Shown in pieces: positions 35,621-45,143 of a stretch of DNA of 64,000 nucleotides. The DNA is from Croceibacterium_B sp963783195 (GTDB lineage Bacteria > Pseudomonadota > Alphaproteobacteria > Sphingomonadales > Sphingomonadaceae): positions 1,116,001-1,180,000 of the forward strand of contig CAWAMV010000004.1 in assembly GCA_963783195.1 (NCBI GenBank), read 5' to 3'. The position numbers and the translations under genes were made by a program. Numbering within the stretch: position 1 is the stretch's first letter; every line of letters starts with the position of its first letter. A model generated the notes under the pieces. The model saw nothing but the letters and a program-made list of their open reading frames with translations. It was not told the DNA's origin and did not search any database.

Positions 35621-36229
35621 ATGAAACGCTTAGCGCTCATCGCTCTCATCGCGGCGCTCCCGGCTTGCCAGCAGGAGGCTACGGACACCGACACCGTCGA
35701 GGCGACCGACCTTGCAGGCGGCACCAACGCCGATACGACCACCTACGAAGGCAATCCCAGCATCGACACCAAGGTGATGTCGGCGCTGGACACCTGTAAA
35801 CAGGTCGAGCCGACGTGTGACGCCGGCAATCCCGCAGGTTACCTGGTGTTCCCGGACGTGACGAGCGTCGCGCTGGGCGTCGGTGGCGCGGGCGGTGAAG
35901 GCGCGCTCGTCCAGAACGGAAAGGTCACCGGTTACTACAAGATGGGTAAAGGCAGCATCGGATTGCAGGCCGGCGTTACCGCCGCTTCGTACGTTCTGAA
36001 GGTGACCGACCCCGCGACCCTGCAGACTTATCAGTCGGACGGCGAATGGAGCATCGATGCCGCTGCTGGCGTTACCGTCGCTCAGGCGGGTGCCACCGCG
36101 GAGGGTGAAAGCACGGACAAGGCGATCCTCTACGTCTTCAACTCCGAAGGGCTGATGGGAGACGTGTCGGTAAGCGGCATGAAGATCTGGCCGTGGAGCG
36201 ATGCGAACGCGACTCAGACCACCAGTTAA
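35621..36229 (+). CDS. SYLF-domain (YSC84-like) lipoprotein
   Basis: 202 codons. The N-terminus MKRLALIALIAALPAC ends in a lipobox cysteine at 16. After a low-complexity D/T/E-rich linker, the SYLF pattern is clear: AGYLVFPDVTSVALGVGGAGGEGAL and YKMGKGSIGLQAGVTAASYVL, separated by a glycine-rich turn. SYLF domains bind phosphoinositide-like lipids in eukaryotes and their bacterial role is not settled. It stands alone between two G8-domain genes and has its own terminator-like hairpin. A role at the cell envelope is expected. Confidence 0.8.
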   Translation: MKRLALIALIAALPACQQEATDTDTVEATDLAGGTNADTTTYEGNPSIDTKVMSALDTCKQVEPTCDAGNPAGYLVFPDVTSVALGVGGAGGEGALVQNGKVTGYYKMGKGSIGLQAGVTAASYVLKVTDPATLQTYQSDGEWSIDAAAGVTVAQAGATAEGESTDKAILYVFNSEGLMGDVSVSGMKIWPWSDANATQTTS

Positions 36230-36238
36230 TCGTACGCG

Positions 36239-36275
36239 GACCGGTCAGCGCGACGGCTGTCAGCGTTGACCGGTC
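36239..36275. terminator. Hairpin after the SYLF gene
   Basis: GACCGGTCAGCG and CGTTGACCGGTC pair at 11 of 12 positions around a 13-base loop, 10 bases after the SYLF stop codon. The remainder of 36276-36449 holds no gene that I can see; GGGAGAGGG at its end is the ribosome binding site of the second G8 gene. Confidence 0.55.
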
Positions 36276-36449
36276 GGCGATACCCGCCCGCTTGAGGCGC
36301 CCACTCGGCGGCGAACGCAGCTTACCTCGCGTGCTACTGTCGACCGGACCGATGCCCACCCGGAAAGGACAGAGCAATTTGCCGGTTGCAAAATGCTTCG
36401 CGGACAAGGCATAGTCGGGACTTGTCGTACGGGAGAGGGAAATCTGGTC

Positions 36450-39195
36450 ATGCACAATCAATCGCGGCTGTTCGGCTGGGCGCGGCTTGCTTCTGCCTGC
36501 CTGCTTCTCGCCACGGGCGCGGGCGTCGCCGCGCAGGATCACGCGGATCACGCCAAAATGGCGACGGACGCGGCCGCGCCAAGCGGCGATCACGCGGACC
36601 GTGAAGTGGTCGGACGCCTCGGCATGGCCCTCGGGCAAGGTGCCCGCCGCGGGCGAGGCGGTGACCATCCCGCGCGGCACCGAGATGGTGCTCGACGTCA
36701 GCCCGCCCGAACTGCGCAGCATGACCGTGCAGGGCAAGCTGACCTTCGCCGACGAACGCGACCTGGCGCTGACCACCGACTGGATCTACGTCCCCGGCGG
36801 CGAACTGCAGATCGGCACCGAGGCCCGGCCCTTCACCCACAAGGCGACCATCACCCTGACCGACAAGGTGCAGGACGAGGACATCAACACGATGGGCGAC
36901 CGCGGCATCATGCTGCTGCGCGGCACGCTCGAACATGCATGGCAACCGCGACACAGCTGGACCAAGCTCGACGCCACAGCCGAGAAGGGCGCGCACCAGC
37001 ATCAAGGTGCTCGACGCGAGCGGCTGGCGGCCGGGCGACGAGATCGTCCTCGCCTCGACCGACTTCAATCCGCGCCAGGCCGAGCGGCGCACCATCACCG
37101 CGGTCAACGGCAACACGCTCAGCTTCGCGCAGCCGCTCGACATACATGCACTATCGGCGAGATCACCTTCGGCGTGGACGAGCGCGGCGAGGTCGGCCAT
37201 GCTGACCCGCAACATCAAGGTCCAGGCGTCGGAGGATGCGGCGCGAGAGCTATTTCGGCGGCCACATCATGGCGATGGCCGGCTCGAAGATGCATGTCTC
37301 GGGCGTCGAGCTGAACCGCATGGGCCAGCACCTGCACCTCGCGCGCTACCCGATCCACTGGCACGTCGATCGGCGAAGGCGCACGGCAGTACATCAGGAA
37401 CGCCTCGATCCACGACACCTACAACCGCTGCGTGACCGTGCACGGCACCAACAACCTGCGCGTCGAGAACAACGTGACCTACAACACCGTGGGCCACTGC
37501 TTCTTCATGGAAGACGGCATCGAGCACGGCAACGAGTTCGTCAGGAACCTGGCGATCCAGACCAAGTGCCATCCGACGCTGGACTGCGTGCCCACCAACC
37601 TCGCCGCCAACGGAGAGATCAACAATCGCGCTAGCCGAGGACATGCGCGGCCTACAGGGAAGCCAGCTTCCACGGCGGGCAACACGCTGCTGCCGTCGGA
37701 CAACACGGCGGCGTCGTTCTGGATCACCAACCCGGACAACACCTACATCGACAACGTCGCGGCCGGCTCCGACCAGGTCGGTTTCTGGCTGTCCATACCG
37801 CAACACCCGCAACGGCGCCTTCGCCGGCACGGAGGTCGCCGCCAACACCTGGCCGCGCCGCACGCCGCTGCGCGCATTCGAAGGCAACACGGCCCATTCC
37901 AACTTCGACGGGTTCCTGATCGACCGGCACATCGACGAAGACAACACTTTCGGCCTGGCCTCCCTTCCGTTGATCCCGCTGACAGATCCCACCGATCTGG
38001 AGAGCGACGTGATGGAGACGCACTTCGTGAACCTGACCGCCTACAAGAACCGCAATGGCGGTCTCTGGGGCCGGGGGGACATGTACGTTTACAGCAACAT
38101 GAAACTTGCCGACAACGCCATCGGCATGACGCAGGCCGCCGGCGATATCGGCAGCCTGCCGTTCAGTTCACGCCTGGTGAATTCGCTGGTCGTGGGCGAG
38201 ACCGACAATATCGGCAATCCCACCACGCCGGAAGAAATCGCCTATCGGCCGCAGCCTGCCCAAGACGCTGATCCCCGATTTCCCGATCCGCGGCTACGAA
38301 TACTACGATTATCGCGACGATGTGGTGAACACGACGTTCGTGAATTTCCAGGACAACGAGCTGCGCAAGACGGGCGCGCTGTCCTTCCTGCTGTTCACGA
38401 GCGCGGGGCTCAGCACCGGAAGCACCATCAGCGGGGCGAAATTCATCAACGCCAAGCCGGTCTATTTCCCGAAATACGACAAGCGGTTCGACAACGACAA
38501 CCGCGGCGGGAACCAGTATCGGACCCTGTCGATCCACGACCTGGACGGTTCGGTGACCGGCATTCCCGATTCCCACATCGTGCTCGCCGATGGCGAGAAC
38601 GACAGCGTCGTCATCGACGACACATGCGAAAGCCATCCCAAGCTGGAACGCCGCCGTGTGCACGGGCGACGTCGGCCGCCTGAATCTGTCGGACAGCAGG
38701 GGAGAACTTCCCGCTGCAGTCAATCTTGAATCCCGGACTGCCCGGTTCGCTCTGATCGCATCGCTCAGTCCGAATGCGCCCGACACGCCTCTCGTCAAGT
38801 CCCAGCGTGCCGCCCTGTTCTCCCGTCGTCCTCCGCAGGCGCCCATCGCGCTTGTTCGCAACGGCAGGGAATTCAAGATCAACGGCGACCAGAGCACCGT
38901 GCGCGCCGGCAGCGAGATCCAGGTCAAAACCGAAAGGCCTGAAGTCACTCTCAGTCTGGCCGAAATGGACCAGGGCTCGTGGGTCATGTTCGAACTGCCG
39001 GGTTTCACCAGTGCCGCCTCCGGAACGGAACAGGGCAGCATGGACGCACTGCGCAAGGCGAACGAGACTTCCTACTTCAGGGACGGGGATGCCCTCTGGG
39101 TCAAGCTGGTCGCCGATGCCCCGGTCATGCCCATCGTTCGTCCAACGGATCTGCAAGCCAGCATCACGGTCAGCAGGGAAGGTCGCGGCGGCTGA
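36450..39195 (+). pseudogene. Second G8-domain CEMIP/TMEM2-type gene, broken by about ten +1 insertions
   Basis: The ATG at 36450 (behind GGGAGAGGG) opens a signal peptide (MHNQSRLFGWARLASACLLL). The whole protein, about 911 residues after correction, can be followed to 39195 across shifting frames by comparison with 32733-35339. Single extra bases lie near 36597, 36988, 37142, 37155, 37198, 37246, 37368, 37810, 38246 and 38640. Each removal restores the paralogue's sequence, for example DAARSYFGG, WHVIGEGARQYIRN and PQHPNGAFAG. There are no large deletions. Key segments (YPIHWH, NRCVTVHGTNN, TVGHCFFMEDGIEHGN) remain. A copy-specific stretch of about 35 residues precedes ALVRNGREFK. I regard sequence error as likelier than decay. 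Confidence 0.8.
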
Positions 39196-39220
39196 CCGAA
39201 CCGCAGCGGCCGACACATCA

Positions 39221-39283
39221 GCAACGCCTGCGTAGCCGCAACGGGGCGCGGCCTGCTGGAGCCGGTGCTACGCAGGGTGTTGC
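39221..39283. repeat. Long inverted repeat after the second G8 gene
   Basis: CCTGCGTAGC (39227-39236) and GCTACGCAGG (39267-39276) are a perfect 10-base inverted repeat. GCAAC and GTTGC extend it outward across a short bulge, with a 30-base GC-rich loop. It begins 26 bases after the G8 stop. It may be a terminator or a small mobile-repeat remnant; I see no other copy in the window. The rest of 39196-39453 appears non-coding. Confidence 0.5.
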
Positions 39284-39453
39284 ATAGGGCGGGCCGGTCC
39301 CTGGCCTGGCGAAGCCCTCAGGCGCTGATGACCGCTTCCCGCTCTCGTCCCCGACATTTCGGAGCCGGGACAAAGCTGCGCTAAGTCGCCGTTTTCCTAC
39401 ACCCGCTCCGATGCTTACTGGCGGTGATTCGCTTTCGGAAGGAGGAGCGGATC

Positions 39454-39789
39454 ATGGGCACAATTGCCACACCGCGGCGCGACGGCTGGACTGCCTGCCG
39501 CCGCCGCCAGTTCCTTGAAGACCTCATGGCAGGGGTCAATGTGCGGCAGGCGGCGGCGAGGGCCGGCCTATCGCGCGAGGGAGCCTATCGGCTCAGGCGG
39601 CGCGACGCGCAGTTCGCAGCGCAGTGGGACGAAGCCCTGCGTAACAGGCGGGAGAAGGCGGAGTTGGCGTTCCTCGAACACCTGCCTGCCGAGCTGCGCG
39701 AGAGGCTGGCCGCGGTGTCGCCGCCGGGCGACCCGCTTCGCCCCGGAGTTTCGAGCCAGGACAGCGTTCCATGTGTTCCAGGTGTGTGA
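39454..39789 (+). CDS. Small helix-turn-helix protein
   Basis: 111 codons from the ATG at 39454, with GAAGGAGG upstream. Residues about 20-55 hold a helix-turn-helix of the resolvase/terminase-small-subunit kind (FLEDLMAGVNVRQAAARAGL, then SREGAYRLRRRD). Short proteins of this layout recur in sphingomonads, and I do not know their target. A basic N-terminus fits DNA binding. It converges with the chemosensory operon and follows a long inverted repeat. There is no sign that it is part of a larger mobile element. Confidence 0.65.
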   Translation: MGTIATPRRDGWTACRRRQFLEDLMAGVNVRQAAARAGLSREGAYRLRRRDAQFAAQWDEALRNRREKAELAFLEHLPAELRERLAAVSPPGDPLRPGVSSQDSVPCVPGV

Positions 39790-39830
39790 ACTTCGCCCGC
39801 ACTGGCCCGCTGGTGTCGCCTTCGCCTTGG

Positions 39831-41171
39831 TCAGGCCTGGCGCACGTGCGCGATGAACTCGGCCGCCTTGCCGCGCAGGTAGGTCGCCTGCTTTTCCAGC
39901 TCGGTCGAGCTGGTCAGCACCTGGCTCGCCGCGCTGCCGGTGGCGAGCGAGGTTTCGCGGACCTGTTCGATATTGCTCGTCACTTCCTCGGCGCTGCGGG
40001 CGGCCATGTCGATCGAGCGGGCGAGGTCCTGGCCGGCAACCGATTGCTGGTCGACCGCCGCGGCGATGGACACCGCCGTGGTCTCGAGCTGCTTGATCTG
40101 CTGGGCGATGTCGCGCAGCGCGCTGACGCTGGCGCCGGTGGTGTCCTGCATCGCGCGGATCTGCGCCGCGACCTGCTCGGTCGCCTTGCCGGTCTGGGTG
40201 GCCAGCTCCTTGACCTCGCTGGCGACGACCGCGAAGCCGCGCCCGGCCTCGCCCCCGCGCGCCGCCTCGATCGAGGCGTTGAGGGCGAGCAGGTTGGTGC
40301 GCTGGGCAATGGTCGAGATGAGCTCCACGATCTTGCCCACTTCGCTGGCGCTGATGGTCAGCTCGGAGATGGTCTGGTCGGCATCGACGGCGGCGGTGCT
40401 GGCCTTGCGGGCGAGCTCGGCGCTGGTCGAGGCCTGGCGGCTGATCTCGCCGATCGACATGGCGAATTCGTCGCTCGCGGCGGCCGCCGCGGTAACCCCC
40501 GCGGTCGCCTCCGCCAGCGCCTGGCTGACGCGGCCCGACTGGCTGGAGGACTGCTCGGCGCTGGCGGCCATAGCGGTGGCGGTTGCCTGCAGCTCGCTCG
40601 AGGACGAGGCGACCGAGCTGACGACTTCGCCGACGGTCTGGTCGAAGCGGTCGGTCAGGCGGCGCAGGGCCTCGATGTGGCTTTCGCGATCGGCCTCGTT
40701 CTGGATCCGCAGGCGATGGAACTTGGTCGCGGCCTTCTTGATCGTGCCGAGCGCCCGGGCAAGGTCGCCCATCTCGTCATCGCGGTCCTCGTCGTCGATA
40801 TGCACCTCGTGACGCCCTTCGGCCAGCGCGACGGCGGTTCGCTTGGCGCTGCGCAGAGGGCGGATGATGTCCTCGTTGATCAGCCGCTGGGTCATGTAGG
40901 CCGTGATCCCGAGGCCGGCCGTCAGCAGCGTGAGGAAGGCGAAGGCCCAGCCCGGCAGCCCGTCGGTCCCGAGCCAGATCGCGAGCGCCAGCGCGGCATT
41001 GCCGATCGCCAGCGCGGACATCGTGGCAAGCACGGTGCGCATGCGCTGGCCGATCGAGCGGGTGCCGAACATCCGGCGGTCGCGCTCGATCCGCGGCGCG
41101 GCGAGCCGGGCGGCGCGGTCCTGCTCGAGGTCGTCCATCCGGGGCGCTTCAGGCGTGTGCGACATGTCCAT
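39831..41171 (-). CDS. Methyl-accepting chemotaxis protein without a periplasmic sensor domain
   Basis: 446 codons. Two hydrophobic segments lie at about residues 48-70 and 73-95, separated by only a few residues, so there is no periplasmic ligand domain. A HAMP-like region (RPLRSAKRTAVALAEG) follows, then a long coiled coil with the signalling tip IAQRTNLLALNASIEAARGG. The C-terminus HVRQA lacks a CheR-tethering pentapeptide. It probably senses membrane state, energy or a cytoplasmic partner. It is the last gene of the operon from 47653 and overlaps the GGDEF/EAL gene by 23 bases. Confidence 0.9.
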   Translation of the reverse strand: MDMSHTPEAPRMDDLEQDRAARLAAPRIERDRRMFGTRSIGQRMRTVLATMSALAIGNAALALAIWLGTDGLPGWAFAFLTLLTAGLGITAYMTQRLINEDIIRPLRSAKRTAVALAEGRHEVHIDDEDRDDEMGDLARALGTIKKAATKFHRLRIQNEADRESHIEALRRLTDRFDQTVGEVVSSVASSSSELQATATAMAASAEQSSSQSGRVSQALAEATAGVTAAAAASDEFAMSIGEISRQASTSAELARKASTAAVDADQTISELTISASEVGKIVELISTIAQRTNLLALNASIEAARGGEAGRGFAVVASEVKELATQTGKATEQVAAQIRAMQDTTGASVSALRDIAQQIKQLETTAVSIAAAVDQQSVAGQDLARSIDMAARSAEEVTSNIEQVRETSLATGSAASQVLTSSTELEKQATYLRGKAAEFIAHVRQA

Positions 41172-42738
41172 GACGTTTGTCTCCGGTGCTGCGCGAAAGA
41201 TCGAGCAGTTCAGTCAGTTCGGCGGCCGGTACGGCCTTGTAGTAGAGCCAGCCTTGCATCTGGTCGCAGCCGGCCGCGCGAGCGAGGGTGGCCTGGGCGT
41301 CGGTTTCCACCCCCTCGGCGGTCACGCCCATGTTCATGGCCCGGGCAACGGCGATGGAGCACACCATCATCGCCCGGCTGGAATCGTCGTCCGCCGCCTC
41401 GACGATCAGGGAGCGGTCGAGCTTGAGCTTCTCGAAGCGAAACTTCCTGAGGAAGCCGATCGAGGCGTATCCGGTGCCGAAATCGTCGAGCGCCACGCCC
41501 ACGCCGAAGCTGCGGATCATGTCGAGTGCACGGCCGGCCACGTTGGGATCGCCTACCAGGTACGTCTCGGTGATCTCAAGTTCGAGGCGCTCGGGCGGGA
41601 ATTCTGTTTCCTCGAGGATATGGCCGAGCTGGATGGGGAATTCGGGATTGCGGAGCTGGGCCGGCGAGACGTTGACCGAGAGCATGATGTCGTCCCAGTC
41701 GAGCGCATCGAGACAAGCCTGGCGCAGCACCCAGCGGCCGATCGGATTGATCAGTCCGGTTTCCTCGGCGATCGGGATGAAAGCGCTGGGGCCGACCGGT
41801 TCGCGTTCTCCGCGATCCCAGCGAAGCAGCGCCTCGACCGCCACGATCGCGCCGCTCGCGGCATCGACCAGCGGCTGATAGGCCATGTGGAACTCGCCCC
41901 TGGCGATCGCCTGGCGCAATTCGGCCTCGATGGCGCGGGCATGTTCGCGCGCCCGGTCGAAGCCCTCGTTGAACCAGGTGCAGCGCATCTTGCCGCCGGT
42001 CTTGGAGACATACATCGCGACGTCCGCCTGGCGCAGCAGTTCGGAAGAATTGGCGACGGTCTCCGCATCGCTCCGCGCGAGTCCGATGCTGGCGCCGATC
42101 GACAACTTGCGGTCGTCGATGGCGATCGGCCGCGCGAGCCGTTCAAGCAGCCGGCGACAGGTGCTCTCGAGAATGTTGGCGGCAAGCGAGCCGATGACGA
42201 CGATGGCGAATTCATCGCCTCCAAGGCGGTAGAATCTCGCCTCGCGGCCACACAGCTCGGTCAGCAGCGTTGCCATTTCGCGAATGAGCTTGTCGCCCAC
42301 GAAGTGGCCGTAGTGATCGTTGACCGCCTTGAACCCGTCGAGGTCGAGCAGGGCGAGGGCAACCTCGTCGTCCTCGGCGGCGAAGCGCTGGATGTCGATG
42401 TGCAGCGCACGGCGGTTGGACACGCCGCTCAGGCTGTCGGTCAGGCCAAGCTGCTCCAGACGGTCGACCTTGCCCAGTCCGATGCGCACCAGCAGGGCGG
42501 CCGCCACGCAATAGGCGACTGCGGACACAGCGAGCGCCCGCGTGGCCGTTGGCGAGGCGAACGCGCCCAGGCTTGCAACGTAGCCGATCAACGCGACCAC
42601 GATCGCGCTCAGTAGCGCGGTCGAGCCGATGACCAGCCACTTCGGCGAAATCCTGTCGTCGTCTGCTGTCAGCAGCAATGCGGTGTCCCCCCGCCTGCGG
42701 GGTACTGCGAAAGCGTTACGGAACGATAAACCCGACAT
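41149..42738 (-). CDS. GGDEF-EAL cyclic-di-GMP enzyme
   Basis: 529 codons. Two TM segments lie at about residues 36-58 and 68-86. The GGDEF domain has an intact RLGGDEF (about 172-177). The EAL domain has an intact VEALLRW (about 301-307), ITETYL and LDDFGTGYAS, so both synthesis and hydrolysis of cyclic-di-GMP are possible on sequence grounds. It lies 9 bases after cheR and overlaps the MCP gene. This couples the chemosensory output to cyclic-di-GMP by position. Confidence 0.9.
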   Translation of the reverse strand: MSGLSFRNAFAVPRRRGDTALLLTADDDRISPKWLVIGSTALLSAIVVALIGYVASLGAFASPTATRALAVSAVAYCVAAALLVRIGLGKVDRLEQLGLTDSLSGVSNRRALHIDIQRFAAEDDEVALALLDLDGFKAVNDHYGHFVGDKLIREMATLLTELCGREARFYRLGGDEFAIVVIGSLAANILESTCRRLLERLARPIAIDDRKLSIGASIGLARSDAETVANSSELLRQADVAMYVSKTGGKMRCTWFNEGFDRAREHARAIEAELRQAIARGEFHMAYQPLVDAASGAIVAVEALLRWDRGEREPVGPSAFIPIAEETGLINPIGRWVLRQACLDALDWDDIMLSVNVSPAQLRNPEFPIQLGHILEETEFPPERLELEITETYLVGDPNVAGRALDMIRSFGVGVALDDFGTGYASIGFLRKFRFEKLKLDRSLIVEAADDDSSRAMMVCSIAVARAMNMGVTAEGVETDAQATLARAAGCDQMQGWLYYKAVPAAELTELLDLSRSTGDKRHGHVAHA

Positions 42739-42747
42739 TTACCCTGT

Positions 42748-43599
42748 TCACGCAGCCGAAGCCTGGGCCCGTCGCCTGTCCTCTGGCGCATGACGGTAGA
42801 CTGCCTGGCGTTCCTCGTCGGGGATGAAGAAGCCTCCCCGACCGAGCACGGTTTCTCCGCCGCCGAGCACGAGCCGGCCGTCCTCGGCGAGCGCCTCGCT
42901 CAGCCGGGCGAACGCCCGTTCGCGCACGGCGGCGTCGAAGTAGAGCAGGACGTTGCGGCACAGGATCAGGTCGAAGCGGCCGGGATAGGGTGGCTGGTGC
43001 AGGATGTTGTGCACCTCGTAGCGCACCATCTCGCGCAGGGAATCGCGTGCGCGCCAGCCCGATGGCGTCTCGGTGAAATAGCCCAGCATCTGCGCCACAC
43101 CCAGCCCGCGCTGGATCTGAAAATTCGAATAGGTCGCGGAGCGGGCACTGTCGACGACGCTGGTCGAAACATCGGTGCCGAGGATCTCGATGGTCCAGCC
43201 GGCCCACCTTGCGGCCTGCTCGGCGAAGGTCATGGCAAGACTGAGCGTTTCCTGCCCGCTCGAGCAGCCGACCGACCAGATCGACAGACGCTTCGTCCGC
43301 CCCCGCTCCTGCGCAAGCTGGGGCAGCAACTTGTCGGCAAGGTGATCGAAGACCTGGCGGTCGCGGAAGAAATAGGTTTCGTTGTTGAGCAGCGCCTCGA
43401 CCACGTCCTGCGACAGGCTGCTGTTATCCGGCTGCGTCAGGAGGACGACAAGATCCTGGTTGCTCGAGATTCCGCGTTCGCGAAACAGGCCGGAGAGCGC
43501 CGGCGCGATGCGCCACTTGCGATCGTCGGTCAGCCGCTGTCCAGTTCGAGCTTCGAGCAAGCCTGCGATTATGGAGATGGCGAGATCGTTGGTGTCCAT
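42748..43599 (-). CDS. cheR: Chemotaxis protein methyltransferase CheR
   Basis: 283 codons from the ATG at 43599 (MDTNDLAISI), whose first base overlaps the cheB stop; a 106-residue upstream extension is antisense-like and rejected. The N-terminal all-helical domain is followed by the SAM-binding fold: NNETYFFRD, SVGCSSGQETLSLAM and ILGTDVS, then LILCRNVLLYFD. It methylates glutamates in the MCP signalling helices. It belongs to the operon starting at cheA (47653). Confidence 0.92.
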   Translation of the reverse strand: MDTNDLAISIIAGLLEARTGQRLTDDRKWRIAPALSGLFRERGISSNQDLVVLLTQPDNSSLSQDVVEALLNNETYFFRDRQVFDHLADKLLPQLAQERGRTKRLSIWSVGCSSGQETLSLAMTFAEQAARWAGWTIEILGTDVSTSVVDSARSATYSNFQIQRGLGVAQMLGYFTETPSGWRARDSLREMVRYEVHNILHQPPYPGRFDLILCRNVLLYFDAAVRERAFARLSEALAEDGRLVLGGGETVLGRGGFFIPDEERQAVYRHAPEDRRRAQASAA

Positions 43600-44705
43600 C
43601 ACACGCCCCGCGTCGTGGTTGCCGCCGCCCCCGCGCGTGCAGCGAGATCGAAGGGGTGGAGGATGGCCGAGGCAAGACCCGCCCTGGCGATCGAGCCGGG
43701 CATGCCCCAGACCGCCGAACTGGCTTCGTTCTGCACCAGAAGCGTACCGCCCGCCTGGGCCAGGTCTTGGGCGCCCAGGGTGCCGTCGCGCCCCATGCCG
43801 GTCAGAACGATGCCGAGCGCGGCCGAGCCGTGCGTCCTGGCGAGCGAGGAAAACATCGGGTCGACCGAGGGCAGGCAACCGCTGGCGACGGGTTTGCGGT
43901 CGAGAGCGATCACGCATTCGCCGCTTTCCTTGCGCCTGATCTGGATGTGCGCATCGCCCGGTGCCACGATGATGCGATCGGGCAGCAGCGCAAGGCCTTC
44001 TTCCGCCTTGAACGTCGGCAGGCCGGAGACTTCCTGAAGCTGGCGCGAAAAGGCCTCGATGAACGACGCCGGCAAGTGCTGCGTGACCAGGATCGGCACG
44101 CCGAGTTGCGAAGGCAAGGCACCGAAAAACTGGCCAAGCGCATGTATGCCCCCGGTCGAAGCGCCGATGGCGATTACTTCGGCGCGGCGGCGCGCAAACG
44201 GCCGCAACGCGGGTTCCGCGGCGATGGGCGCGGCGGCCGCGGCGATGCGGCGCGGTGACTTGCGGCGCAGGCCGCGGACCTTGGCAAGCAGCTTGTCGCG
44301 GTACGCCCGGTCGAACCCGCCCGATGGCTTCTGCAAGGTGTCGGCTGCGCCCAGCGCCAGCGCATCGACCGTTGCTTCCGCCCCGTCGGCGGTGAAGCTC
44401 GAGACGACGAGGATATTCGCCTCGCGGTCCCGCTCGATCATCTGCGGCAAGGCCTCAAGTCCACCCATCCCGGGCATCTCCAGGTCGAGCAGGATCACGT
44501 CGACGCGCTCGCTCGACAGCAGGCGCAGCGCGTCCTCGGCACTCGAAACGGGACCGGCCAGCTCGAGGTCGGGTTCCTGCTCGATGAGGCGTGAGAAAGC
44601 TGCACGCACGATGAGCGAATCGTCCACCACCAGCACACGGACCGGTTTGCCACGCGCGGGCACCGGCCCGCCCCCGGGCCGGCCGATGGTCGAGGCAAAG
44701 CTCAT
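43599..44705 (-). CDS. cheB: Protein-glutamate methylesterase CheB
   Basis: 368 codons. A receiver domain (VVDDS near 27, phospho-acceptor Asp74 in ILLDLEMPGMGG) is linked to the esterase domain with IGASTGG (Ser183), TQHLPASF (His210) and GMGRDG (Asp near 305), so the catalytic triad is complete. CheB removes methyl groups from MCPs when phosphorylated by CheA. It follows cheY by 10 bases and overlaps cheR. Confidence 0.93.
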   Translation of the reverse strand: MSFASTIGRPGGGPVPARGKPVRVLVVDDSLIVRAAFSRLIEQEPDLELAGPVSSAEDALRLLSSERVDVILLDLEMPGMGGLEALPQMIERDREANILVVSSFTADGAEATVDALALGAADTLQKPSGGFDRAYRDKLLAKVRGLRRKSPRRIAAAAAPIAAEPALRPFARRRAEVIAIGASTGGIHALGQFFGALPSQLGVPILVTQHLPASFIEAFSRQLQEVSGLPTFKAEEGLALLPDRIIVAPGDAHIQIRRKESGECVIALDRKPVASGCLPSVDPMFSSLARTHGSAALGIVLTGMGRDGTLGAQDLAQAGGTLLVQNEASSAVWGMPGSIARAGLASAILHPFDLAARAGAAATTTRGV

Positions 44706-44715
44706 TGGAGCTACC

Positions 44716-45081
44716 TCAGGCGGCGCCGACGAGCTGCAGCTTGATCTGCAGGGTATCGTGATCGAACGGCTTCATCACGTATTCGTCGGCCCCCGCGTCG
44801 ATCGCTTCGCGGATGTGGGCAACGTCGTTCTCGGTCGTGCAGAAGACAACCTTGGGCTCCCGGCCGCCCGGCCGCTCGCGCAGTTTGACGAGGAATTCGA
44901 TACCGCTCATTACCGGCATGTTCCAGTCGAGCAGGATAACGTCGGGCATCTTGCCTTCGCACTTGGCAAGCGCTTCCTGTCCGTCCGCTGCCTCGTCCAC
45001 GGTGAACCCGAGCGTTTCGACGATATGACGCGAAACCTTGCGGATCACCCGCGAGTCGTCGACGATCAGGCAACTTTTCAT
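44716..45081 (-). CDS. cheY: Chemotaxis response regulator CheY
   Basis: 121 codons forming a single receiver domain. The acidic pocket VDDS (about 7-10), phospho-acceptor Asp52 (LLDWNMP), FCTTEND and MKPFD (conserved Lys) are in place. No output domain is present. CheY normally binds the flagellar switch. No flagellar gene is in this window, so it may act elsewhere or on a distant motor locus. It is the third gene of the operon and follows cheW by 62 bases. Confidence 0.93.
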   Translation of the reverse strand: MKSCLIVDDSRVIRKVSRHIVETLGFTVDEAADGQEALAKCEGKMPDVILLDWNMPVMSGIEFLVKLRERPGGREPKVVFCTTENDVAHIREAIDAGADEYVMKPFDHDTLQIKLQLVGAA

Positions 45082-45143
45082 GGCGATACGACCTTTGTCC
45101 CACTTGAAGCCCCGACTTTAAGGCGGACGGGGTAAAGATTGCC

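Noticed and set aside
36450..39195. Programmed frameshifting in the second G8 gene
   Set aside because: Programmed sites are few and have slippery sequences or structures; here about ten unrelated places each carry one extra base, so error or decay is simpler.
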